From contig JAHECN010000013.1 in NCBI GenBank assembly GCA_024641735.1, positions 1-34,263 on the forward strand: a stretch of DNA of 34,263 bases, read 5' to 3'. Numbering within the stretch: position 1 is the first letter of the stretch; every line of letters begins with the position of its first letter. The stretch is from Gemmatimonadota bacterium (lineage in GTDB: Bacteria > Gemmatimonadota > Gemmatimonadetes > Gemmatimonadales > GWC2-71-9). The translations under genes and the position numbers were made by a program. Under the pieces are notes generated by a model that saw only the letters and a list, made by a program, of their open reading frames with translations, had not been told where the DNA came from and did not search any database. Shown here piece after piece: positions 7,790 to 14,915 of the stretch.

Positions 7790-9285
7790 GGAGTCACCTG
7801 CCGCGGGCGCCCGGGAGGGAGCGACCACCGATCGGGTTCAGAGCGGAGGGTGAGCGACGCGCGCACGCCCATGCGCCACTGGTTCCAATCGAACGCGGCG
7901 GCATCGGGACGATCGCGTGACTCCCAATAGCGATCGACCGTTGCCCCAACATTCCACCGATCCGCCACGCGGTAGTCCGCCGCGGCACCCAGCCACGTCA
8001 CGCCGGCATCCTGAAAGCGCAGCTCCAACGGCCGCTCAAGCGCCCCACCCTGCACCGACACCGTCCACGACTCCTGCATCCGCCACGTCACGCGGCCGTC
8101 CACTCCACGCGATGACGCACCGGGAAGGAACTCGGAGTGGGCTCCGCCTTGCACAGTCCAACCCTCGACAGGCGTGACGGTGGCTTCGAGGCCAGCGCGC
8201 CAGCCACGATCTTCGATCGTGACCGTCGGGGTGGTCGCTCCTGCCGCGTCATACCGGAACCACTCGCCAGATCCCCGCACCTGAATTTTTGAGGTGATCC
8301 CAACTCCGAGCGTTCCGTTCACGCCGCGGTACGGCGTGGGCGAGAAGACGCCCCAAACCGTCCACAGATCAAAGAAGGGGCGGTAGTGACGGGCACCGAC
8401 CGTCGCCCAGAGTCGCGGTGCGGTGTAGGCGAGCGCGACCTCCGCCGTGCCGAGATTTCCTTGGGCAAGGTCGTAGTCACCACCACCGGTGAGGCGGACG
8501 CGCGCTGTCGGCCGAAACTGGACGGAAAGCGCGGCGCGTTCCGACACGAAGTAATCGGAGACCGGATCCACTTCACGACGATACTCCACTTCAGCATTGA
8601 CGCGCGGGAGGTGCGCGCCGAGCGTGGCACCCGCGACCAACTGCCGCGCTTCCGGGGCGTAGTCAAGCAGCGGATTCACGGCTGGGCTGGTCACGGACAA
8701 GAGTGTGCCGCGGGCAAAGCCCCAGCCGCCATAGAGCGAGAGGTCGAGCGGCACCTGGTCGAGTCGCAACGCGGCGCGGCCTCCATCGATCGCGCCGAGC
8801 GCGGAATTGCCGAGCCGACCGTGGTCGGGGATGCGTCCCCCTTCGAAGGTCCAGCCATCCCGGATGTATTCCGCGTAGGCTTCCTGCACTTGTGTGGTTG
8901 GGGAGCTGCCGGGCCAAAGGCGATCGCCCGTGAGATCGGTGTGGAGCCGTGAGCGTACGCGCACGCGGAGCCCGCTGATGCCGAAACCCCACATCGTCAG
9001 ATCGCTGGTGAGCGTCGCGGGAACGCCTCGTCGGAGTTCGCCGGGTCGCCAGTAGTGACAATAGCCGTCGTTGAAGCAATTCACGGCGAAGCCATCTGGA
9101 GTGATCTTGCCACTACTGAGGCCAGTCAGCGCATCTGCTTCGGGAATGCTATCGGCGATGACGCCACGAAAGCCGACGCGCTGCCCGGCCGCGTCAAGCC
9201 GCAGGCGCCATGACTGTGCCGTCGCGGACGGTGCCACCGCGAGGGCGAGTCCCACTCCAACGGCGACGGCGGGGAGGAAGCGCAT
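7786..9285 (-). CDS. Outer-membrane beta-barrel protein of the cytochrome operon
   Basis: 499 residues: a signal peptide (about 1-23, cleaved after ATA before QSWRLRLD) followed by repeated amphipathic beta-strands with aromatic girdles (for example WRMQESWTVSVQGGALE, DWNQWRMGVRASLTL). There is no haem motif and only two cysteines. I recognise no named porin family. Length and strand pattern fit a barrel of roughly 20 or more strands, comparable to MtrB-like or PCC porins that wrap a multihaem cytochrome. The start is the ATG at 9285, which shares a base with the preceding stop (TGATG); the frame also has a TTG one codon earlier. Its stop overlaps the next gene's start. Placement between two multihaem cytochrome genes implies a role as the sheath of an outer-membrane electron conduit. 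The lack of recognisable homology to MtrB is notable. Confidence 0.8.
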   Translation of the reverse strand: MRFLPAVAVGVGLALAVAPSATAQSWRLRLDAAGQRVGFRGVIADSIPEADALTGLSSGKITPDGFAVNCFNDGYCHYWRPGELRRGVPATLTSDLTMWGFGISGLRVRVRSRLHTDLTGDRLWPGSSPTTQVQEAYAEYIRDGWTFEGGRIPDHGRLGNSALGAIDGGRAALRLDQVPLDLSLYGGWGFARGTLLSVTSPAVNPLLDYAPEARQLVAGATLGAHLPRVNAEVEYRREVDPVSDYFVSERAALSVQFRPTARVRLTGGGDYDLAQGNLGTAEVALAYTAPRLWATVGARHYRPFFDLWTVWGVFSPTPYRGVNGTLGVGITSKIQVRGSGEWFRYDAAGATTPTVTIEDRGWRAGLEATVTPVEGWTVQGGAHSEFLPGASSRGVDGRVTWRMQESWTVSVQGGALERPLELRFQDAGVTWLGAAADYRVADRWNVGATVDRYWESRDRPDAAAFDWNQWRMGVRASLTLRSEPDRWSLPPGRPRQVTP

Positions 9286-10670
9286 CAATCACCGCCGATG
9301 GGCGGGCCTCCCTTCAGGGAGGCCCTGTCGCCCGTACCGTGCGGTGACAGAGGTGCCGTCAGAGAGGGAGTGCGCCCCGTCGTGTGGGCGGCGCTCACGC
9401 GCCGCCGCACGACCTTCATGGTATCGAAGGGCATCGGCGGTCGCAGCTTGCCCCGTTGCTGCACCTCACGATGGCAACCGACGCAATCCGACGCGTCGAC
9501 CTTGGCGGAGTGCGGCTGGTGACAGGTGAGACACTGCGACTCGACCCGTTTGTGGTTGGGGCCGATGTGGAACGGACTGTTCGCCAGATTGTCGTGACAC
9601 GTCACGCACGACGCCTTGGCATCTTGCGGAAGGGTGTCGGCATGCACGTCATGACAGGAGCCGCAATTGCCCTTGTGGGGATCGCGCTCGACCTTGTAGT
9701 CCGGGAGTTTGGCCAGCATCTCATGGCAACTGGTGCACTCCAGCACGGTCGGGCTCAACGCGAGTCCGGCGGAGTCAGGCGTCGCGAGGGCAGGGATCTC
9801 TCGACGGAACGCGTGGCAGACCGCGCAGGTGACCTCTGGCATGTCGGCCATCTTGCCCAGCTTGATATCCTTGTTCTCGTGGCAGCCCGACTGCTGACAG
9901 GTGCGCGCGGAAGGAATGAAGCGGTGGACCTCCGCCCCGTGACAGGTGACGCACTTGAGATCCTTCAACGCCGAGGAATCCGACTCGAAGTGCCGGCGGT
10001 GACCCGCCAAGGCCATCACGTTCTCCCAGCGCTCTTTCCCTGCCTTTCCTTTGACGTGACACGACTCACACCGCAGGTTGGCGACCGGCGCGTGCTTGGC
10101 GATCTCCTCGGGCCGCTCCAGCACCCAGAGCACAAGCTGGCGTGTGCTGGCGTAGATGCTCTGCTGGTGACAGTCATGGCATTGCAGTTTTTCGTGCTTG
10201 CCCGCGCCCTCGCCGAAGCGCCCGAAGGGCTTCGCCATGACGTGACAGCCGGTGCAGAAGCCGTTGTCGTGTTGCATGTAGTTCCAGCTCTTCATCCCTG
10301 CAAAGCCGGCGGCAGAGACCGCCAACAGCGCGCTCCCCGCCAATGCAACTTGAATCTCACGCGAGCGTGTCTTGAGCCAGGTGAAGATCTCCTCGCGCTT
10401 CCGCCACATGAGCAGCAGCAGCCAGATCCCGACGGCGGCCGCCACGATGGCACCACTGATCTGAATCCACTGCGGCACTCCGAAGATGAAGCGCACCACT
10501 TCCGCGACACCTCCCGGAAGGGGCGCGGCGGTCACGGTGTCGCGGAGTGCGCCCACTGCCCCACCGAGGGAATCGGTGAGGCTGTCAATGAGGGCACGCA
10601 CGGAATCTCCCCCGACGCCATGACTGGCGCCGAGGGAGTCCTGAAGCAGATACACGGCCGGGCCGGCCAC
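9285..10670 (-). CDS. Membrane-anchored 11-haem cytochrome with NapC/NirT-like head
   Basis: 461 residues. About 68 N-terminal residues precede two transmembrane helices (about 69-89 and 107-125) joined by the basic loop WRKREEIFTWLKTR. The charge pattern places both the N-terminus and the haem domain in the periplasm. The first haem segment, WNYMQHDNGFCTGCHVMAKP then HEKLQCHDCH and LRCESCH, resembles NapC/NirT quinol dehydrogenases. In total there are ten CX2CH motifs and one CX4CH (CQQSGCH). The tail after the last haem is Arg/Pro-rich and low in structure. Translation starts at GTG 10670, four bases past the stop of the lipoprotein gene. Likely job: oxidise or reduce membrane quinol and pass electrons to the other cytochromes of the operon, as CymA, ImcH and CbcL do in other phyla. 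Confidence 0.88.
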   Translation of the reverse strand: MAGPAVYLLQDSLGASHGVGGDSVRALIDSLTDSLGGAVGALRDTVTAAPLPGGVAEVVRFIFGVPQWIQISGAIVAAAVGIWLLLLMWRKREEIFTWLKTRSREIQVALAGSALLAVSAAGFAGMKSWNYMQHDNGFCTGCHVMAKPFGRFGEGAGKHEKLQCHDCHQQSIYASTRQLVLWVLERPEEIAKHAPVANLRCESCHVKGKAGKERWENVMALAGHRRHFESDSSALKDLKCVTCHGAEVHRFIPSARTCQQSGCHENKDIKLGKMADMPEVTCAVCHAFRREIPALATPDSAGLALSPTVLECTSCHEMLAKLPDYKVERDPHKGNCGSCHDVHADTLPQDAKASCVTCHDNLANSPFHIGPNHKRVESQCLTCHQPHSAKVDASDCVGCHREVQQRGKLRPPMPFDTMKVVRRRVSAAHTTGRTPSLTAPLSPHGTGDRASLKGGPPIGGD

Positions 10671-10673
10671 CGC

Positions 10674-12212
10674 CTACTCTGAGCGGTGGCTGGCCGAGAC
10701 GAAGGCAGGGGCACGTACTGCGGCCGCCTGAAGTGACTGCTCCACCAGGGCCGAGATACTGGCCGGTGGCGCGGGCAGCGCGTAGGCCGTCCGCAATTCG
10801 TTGATGCTGGCGCCCAGGAGAGCCCGGGCAAGGAACGGATTGTGGACGCCTCTCGAGCGGTCACCATTCGCGTACCGGTTCTCACCGAAGGTGGTGACGT
10901 TGAATCGCGCGCCACGCGCCGGGGTGATCACCGTCGGGTTGCTGAGTTCGGCCGGCCGGTCCCGCTTGATGATGGCGAGGTAGCCGCCATCCACCGGTGC
11001 GGCATCGATCGACTGGTTGCCGTTCAGGTCAGTCCAGATCTGTGCGGACAAGGTCTCAATCTCGGACCGCGCCAATGCAAGGCGTCCGGCGGCGATTGAT
11101 TCCGTCGCGTGGCAACCTGAGCCCAGGCAGCTCTTGAACGAACGAGCCGGCGGCGTGAAGGCGCAGCTACCATCGGCGATGGGGACGCCTTGCGCATTCA
11201 GACAGGGAATCGCCTTGAAGAGGTGGCCCGTGGAGCTGAAGACGAAGTTGCCCGACGTCGGATCGGTGATCGTGTACCGATTGACGTGACAGCCAGCGCA
11301 GAGCCGCGGGTTCGCGGAACTGGCGTGGGTCGTGAGCGAGATGTTCGGGTCGATCGAGACGCCCGCCGGCCGATAGCCACCGGTGCCCAGCACCACGAAG
11401 CCCTGTGGCGCGTGCGGCGTGTCGCGACCGCCGTCCACCGCCTCGCCGCGCCGCATGTGACACTTCATGCAGAGGTTCTGTTCGGGGTCCGAGGTCGCGA
11501 TCGGGAAGCGCAACTGGGCCGTGTTGGCCGAGCCATGCGGATCGTGACAGACCGCGCACGTCGTCGGGACGGCTCCCGTCGAATCCTTCTCGACGTAGTT
11601 GGTGTTGGCACCCCACGCCGTGAGCACCGTCCGACCGTCGTGACAGGCCGCACCACAGCTGCTGGTCGTGGCAACGAGGGAATGGCCACTCTGCGCCCAC
11701 TCATCCGCGAAGCCATGGTGCGAGCCGGTGTGACACGCCGCGCATGACTGACCGGTCACCGTCATCGTGATCCGCGCGAGCGGCTGGTTCACCTTCACGG
11801 AGGGATCCTGCACGTGCAACGTGCCAGGTCCGTGACAGGACTCACACTGGACGTCGTTGTAGGCGCTGTCCGCCTTCACGTTGTAGCCCGACGCCACCGA
11901 CAGCTTGTTGCCGTTCTCGGTGGTCGCATGGCAGGCCCAGCACGTCCGCGTCGGATCGATGTTGCGATCCGTCAGCGTCTTGTGCGCCGACGCATGCGCC
12001 GTCTGCTTCCACCGCGTCTGATGTCCGACGTGGCAATTGCCGCACGACGTCTGCTTGGTGGAGGCTTTGTAGTAACCGAGCAATCCACTCGCCGCATCGA
12101 CTGGCGGATTGAATGGCTCACGATCGCGATAGACAATTTCGGTCGTGGTACAGCCAGCGACCACGAGCGCGAGCAACGCAGCGCGCGCAACCGAACGAAG
12201 CACGGGAACCAT
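10674..12212 (-). CDS. Multihaem cytochrome c lipoprotein, nine haem motifs
   Basis: 512 residues beginning with a lipoprotein signal (VPVLRSVARAALLALVVAGC, lipidated Cys21). Nine haem motifs follow: seven CX2CH (CGNCH, CWACH, CESCH, CAACH, CAVCH, CMKCH, CAGCH), one CX3CH (CGAACH) and one CX4CH (CLGSGCH). The first haem block, CGNCHVGHQTRWKQTAHASA, resembles c554-like and DmsE-like multihaem proteins. The region behind the haems has an EF-hand-like DLNGNQSID and the phrase GVHNPFLARALL, common near the end of multihaem cytochromes. The start at 12212 is preferred to the longest frame (12371) because GGGAGG lies five bases upstream and the lipobox then falls correctly. It is first in the operon. 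Attachment to the outer membrane is likely; whether it faces outside cannot be told. Confidence 0.88.
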   Translation of the reverse strand: MVPVLRSVARAALLALVVAGCTTTEIVYRDREPFNPPVDAASGLLGYYKASTKQTSCGNCHVGHQTRWKQTAHASAHKTLTDRNIDPTRTCWACHATTENGNKLSVASGYNVKADSAYNDVQCESCHGPGTLHVQDPSVKVNQPLARITMTVTGQSCAACHTGSHHGFADEWAQSGHSLVATTSSCGAACHDGRTVLTAWGANTNYVEKDSTGAVPTTCAVCHDPHGSANTAQLRFPIATSDPEQNLCMKCHMRRGEAVDGGRDTPHAPQGFVVLGTGGYRPAGVSIDPNISLTTHASSANPRLCAGCHVNRYTITDPTSGNFVFSSTGHLFKAIPCLNAQGVPIADGSCAFTPPARSFKSCLGSGCHATESIAAGRLALARSEIETLSAQIWTDLNGNQSIDAAPVDGGYLAIIKRDRPAELSNPTVITPARGARFNVTTFGENRYANGDRSRGVHNPFLARALLGASINELRTAYALPAPPASISALVEQSLQAAAVRAPAFVSASHRSE

Positions 12213-12505
12213 CGGGACCTCCCGATGAAGACGATGTGTCGCATGTGCGCGTGCAATGCGCGGCGACAACATGCGAGGAATGCTCACACCGAAACGAACG
12301 ATGGAGCGGGTGACGTCAGGGATACTACGGAGCCGACTCTGCATTGCTGAACCTACCTCCAAACAGATCACGGAATACCATCTGCACGTGCAACCTATGA
12401 TGATCCGTGCGATTGCGCTAGGTGATAATCGACAATCAAAGACGACAATTCTGTTCGGGATTACAAGATTCTATCTCGACTTTTTTTGTCGGAATTGCCG
12501 TAGTC
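12213..12505 (-). promoter_or_regulatory. Leader and promoter region of the four-gene cytochrome operon
   Basis: This 293-base stretch is the longest without an assigned gene. GGGAGG at 12218-12223 is the ribosome site of the lipoprotein gene. Further up, around 12421-12490, the sequence becomes clearly AT-richer than its surroundings, which suits a promoter for the operon, but I could not pick convincing -35 and -10 boxes. A second GGAGG lies before an in-frame ATG at 12344, so a longer or leader-peptide product is not excluded. I see no riboswitch-like structure. Confidence 0.5.
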
Positions 12506-13408
12506 CTACGCGCCGAGGCGCCGAGCCAGCTGCCGACGCAGGAGCGCGTCCTCTCCCGCGGCCTCACCCCATGCCTCCGGGAAACCCCGGAGGCCGTCGC
12601 GCGCTCCGAGAAGCCCGCCAAGCAGTGCCCCAAGGACAGGAGATGCTCCCCCTCCCTGCACCATGCGCTCCATCACCTCGGCCCCTCTTGGCCTATGCTG
12701 GAGCTGCCAGAGCACCCAGGCCAACGTGCCGCGGGGGTCGGGCTCCATTCCCTCGGGACGCGGAGGCGCGGTGCGGGGATCACGAGGCACGGCGATCACG
12801 GCTTCGAGAAACTCCGGCGGGGCGTGGTTGGCGCGGAGCAAGGCCAGCACATCCGGGATGAAGTCACGCTGCCCCTCCAGGAGCCGCGAGCCGGCCACCA
12901 CCACGGCGACTGCGGCCAAGGCGGCATCCTCGGAGGGATCAAGCAACTTGGCGACATGATACGCGCCAGAAACCATCGTCCCAGGCGTAGCGGAGGCAAT
13001 CGCCGCGGGGAGCGCGGCGACCATCGCGATCGATCCAGCGGCCGGCAGCGTGGCCGTAGGGGCATCGAACTGGGCGATCTGGTCGAGTGCGGCCTCGAGC
13101 AAGGGGCCCGCCTCGAAGCCATCCTCACGCCACCAGTTGACCCACCGTCCCGCGAGTCGGCGCAAGTCCACGCCACCCAGCGTGAATTCCTCCAGCAACG
13201 CGTCCGCAAGCGCCGTGGTCGCGGGACGGCGGCCGAGCGGAGGAGGGAGCGGCATCAGCGGACCGTCCCCGAGGGCGGCACGAATGGTTTCCGGTGTGGA
13301 CTGGGCCGCGGTCCGGGCCGCGAGACGCGCACCAATCACGGCTCCGACGAGGAGCCCTTCGCGTCGGTCCGCGAGCGTCAGGTCTGGGGGAGTCTGGGAA
13401 TTGTGCAT
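12506..13408 (-). CDS. ADP-ribosylglycohydrolase-fold protein, probably inactive
   Basis: The 300 residues have the all-helical layout of the ADP-ribosylglycohydrolase (DraG/ARH) family, but the metal-binding motifs are gone. The opening GxxxGDAxG appears as GLLVGAVIGARLA, the DDT/DDS site as PATTALADALLEEF, and the C-terminal GGDTDT as GGGASPVLGALLGGLLGARDG. The closing GARDGLRGFPEAW still matches the family. Active enzymes need these aspartates to hold two magnesium ions, so hydrolysis is not expected; an ADP-ribose binding or structural role is possible. The start is taken at ATG 13408, where family-like sequence begins. A longer frame reaches 13558 but would run into the divergent citrate synthase gene. 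It stands alone, divergent from gltA. Confidence 0.72.
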   Translation of the reverse strand: MHNSQTPPDLTLADRREGLLVGAVIGARLAARTAAQSTPETIRAALGDGPLMPLPPPLGRRPATTALADALLEEFTLGGVDLRRLAGRWVNWWREDGFEAGPLLEAALDQIAQFDAPTATLPAAGSIAMVAALPAAIASATPGTMVSGAYHVAKLLDPSEDAALAAVAVVVAGSRLLEGQRDFIPDVLALLRANHAPPEFLEAVIAVPRDPRTAPPRPEGMEPDPRGTLAWVLWQLQHRPRGAEVMERMVQGGGASPVLGALLGGLLGARDGLRGFPEAWGEAAGEDALLRRQLARRLGA

Positions 13409-13508
13409 GCCGCAAAGAAAGCGACCCAGCCGCCGCGACGCATTCCCATCCGAAAGGATGCTATCTTTCGCGTGTTCCGCACGGCCCTCTGAACACACTC
13501 TCGACTCC

Positions 13509-13513
13509 AGGGG
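13509..13513 (+). promoter_or_regulatory. Ribosome binding site fixing the GTG start of citrate synthase
   Basis: AGGGG is seven bases before GTG 13521. It argues against the much longer open frame that begins at 13050 and overlaps the divergent gene. Confidence 0.7.
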
Positions 13514-13520
13514 AAACAAG

Positions 13521-14807
13521 GTGGCGAGCGACACACTGACCATTACCGACAACCGCACCGGGACGCTTTACGAAGTCCCGATCACGGACGACACCATCCG
13601 CGCCATCGACCTGCGCAAGATCAAGGTCAACGCAGATGATTTCGGCATGATGACCTACGACCCGGCGTTCATGAACACGGCCGCCTGTCGCAGCGCCATC
13701 ACCTTCATCGATGGCGATCGCGGCATTCTCCGCTATCGCGGCTATCCGATCGAGCAGGTGGCAGAACAAGCCTCCTTCCTCGAAGTGGCCTACCTGCTCA
13801 ACTACGGTGAACTGCCGACCAAGGCGGAGATCGATGCGTGGGAGCACGATATCCGCTACCACACGTACGTCCACACCAACGTCATCAAGTTTCTGGAAGG
13901 GTTCCGCTACGACGCGCACCCGATGGGGATGTTGCTGGGCACGATCGGTGGGCTGTCCACCTTCTATCCCGATGCCAAGGACGTGCATGACCCCGCCAAC
14001 CGGAAGATTCAGAAGATCCGGTTGATGGCGAAGTTGCCGACGATCGCGGCGTTCTGCTTCCGCCACTCGCGCGGACTCCCCTACGAGTTCCCGCGGAACG
14101 ACCTTGATTACATCGGCAACTTCGTCAACATGACGTTCTCCATTGGCGGCAAGCACGAGCCGAACCCGGTCCTCCAGCGCGCGCTGGAAATTCTCTTGAT
14201 CCTGCACGCGGACCATGAGCAGAACTGCTCGACGTCTGCCGTCCGCGCCGTCGGCTCCTCTGGCGTCGATCCGTTCTCGGCCGTCTCCGCCGGCATCGCT
14301 GCGCTGTATGGTCCGCTGCATGGTGGCGCCAACGAAGCCGTGCTCCAGATGCTCGACGAGATTGGCACCAAGGATCGCATCCCGGCGTTCATCGAGGCCG
14401 TGAAGAATGGCGGCGATCGCTTGATGGGCTTCGGTCACCGCGTCTACAAGTCCTACGATCCACGCGCCAAGTTGATCAAGCAGGTGGCCTACGACGTCTT
14501 CCAGCAAACCGGACTCAACCCGAAGCTGGAGATCGCGCTTGAGCTCGAGCGGATTGCCCTCGAGGACGACTACTTCATCTCCCGGAAGCTCTACCCGAAT
14601 GTCGACTTCTATTCGGGCCTGATCTACCAGGCGATGGGCTATCCGACCGACTTCTTCACGGTGCTCTTCGCGCTCGGGCGTCTCCCCGGCTGGCTCGCCC
14701 AGTGGGAAGAGATGATCACCGACAAGGAGCAGAAGATCGCCCGGCCGCGGCAGATCTACACGGGAGAGGATGCGCGGGATTTTGTGCCGCTTGTCATGAG
14801 GAAATAG
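13521..14807 (+). CDS. gltA: Citrate synthase (type II, hexameric bacterial form)
   Basis: Condenses acetyl-CoA and oxaloacetate at the entry of the TCA cycle. The 428 residues match the type II bacterial enzyme over the full length: the N-terminal beta region, RGILRYRGYPIEQVA, the active-site motif HADHEQN (229-235), the second histidine in LYGPLHGGANEAV, FGHRVYKSYDPRAK, and the catalytic aspartate in NVDFYSGLIYQAMG. It ends with the family's usual RPRQIYTG followed by a short tail. The GTG start at 13521 is backed by AGGGG upstream, and the protein then begins VASDTLTITDN as expected. It is followed by a strong bidirectional terminator. It appears monocistronic. Confidence 0.97.
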   Translation: MASDTLTITDNRTGTLYEVPITDDTIRAIDLRKIKVNADDFGMMTYDPAFMNTAACRSAITFIDGDRGILRYRGYPIEQVAEQASFLEVAYLLNYGELPTKAEIDAWEHDIRYHTYVHTNVIKFLEGFRYDAHPMGMLLGTIGGLSTFYPDAKDVHDPANRKIQKIRLMAKLPTIAAFCFRHSRGLPYEFPRNDLDYIGNFVNMTFSIGGKHEPNPVLQRALEILLILHADHEQNCSTSAVRAVGSSGVDPFSAVSAGIAALYGPLHGGANEAVLQMLDEIGTKDRIPAFIEAVKNGGDRLMGFGHRVYKSYDPRAKLIKQVAYDVFQQTGLNPKLEIALELERIALEDDYFISRKLYPNVDFYSGLIYQAMGYPTDFFTVLFALGRLPGWLAQWEEMITDKEQKIARPRQIYTGEDARDFVPLVMRK

Positions 14808-14810
14808 TCG

Positions 14811-14828
14811 CGAGTCGTGAGTCGTGAG
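14811..14828 (+). repeat. Left arm of GTCGTGA repeat pair around a terminator
   Basis: Two tandem GTCGTGA units (CGAGTCGTGAGTCGTGAG) begin three bases after the citrate synthase stop codon. The same unit recurs inverted at 14887-14915, on the far side of the terminator. Confidence 0.75.
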
Positions 14829-14830
14829 AG

Positions 14831-14872
14831 AAAGGCCCCCGCAGCGGAGATGCACTCGCTGCCGGGGCCTTT
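14831..14872. terminator. Bidirectional intrinsic terminator between gltA and speA
   Basis: The stem AAAGGCCCC/GGGGCCTTT is extended, past a single C-C mismatch, by GCAGCG/CGCTGC around a loop of about ten bases. A-run and T-run flanks allow it to serve both convergent transcripts. Confidence 0.88.
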
Positions 14873-14886
14873 CTGTTGGACCACCT

Positions 14887-14915
14887 GACGACTCACGACC
14901 AACGACTCACGACTC
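14887..14915 (-). repeat. Right arm of GTCGTGA repeat pair, supplying the speA stop
   Basis: Read on the minus strand, this is GAGTCGTGAGTCGTTG followed by GTCGTGAGTCGTC. It contains the last codons and the TGA stop (14907-14909) of the arginine decarboxylase gene. It is inverted relative to 14811-14828. Confidence 0.72.

Noticed and set aside
6473-7930. 485-codon plus-strand open frame opposite the 16-haem gene
   Set aside because: It mirrors the CX2CH repeats (recurrent VTG and TGC patterns) and shows no independent motif or ribosome site.
9384-10682. 432-codon plus-strand open frame opposite the 11-haem gene
   Set aside because: Same cause as the previous case; the minus-strand cytochrome explains all the sequence.
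2300-12100. Recurrent GTGACAGG/GTGGCA-like short repeats on the plus strand
   Set aside because: These are reverse complements of TGC-xx-xx-TGCCAC haem codons, not DNA repeats or regulatory sites.
13050-13520. N-terminal extension of citrate synthase to 13050
   Set aside because: It would overlap the divergent glycohydrolase homologue, has no ribosome site, and the standard enzyme begins at 13521.
13461-14855. 464-codon minus-strand open frame opposite citrate synthase
   Set aside because: The citrate synthase match is complete; the antisense product is rich in Val/Arg/His and lacks motifs.
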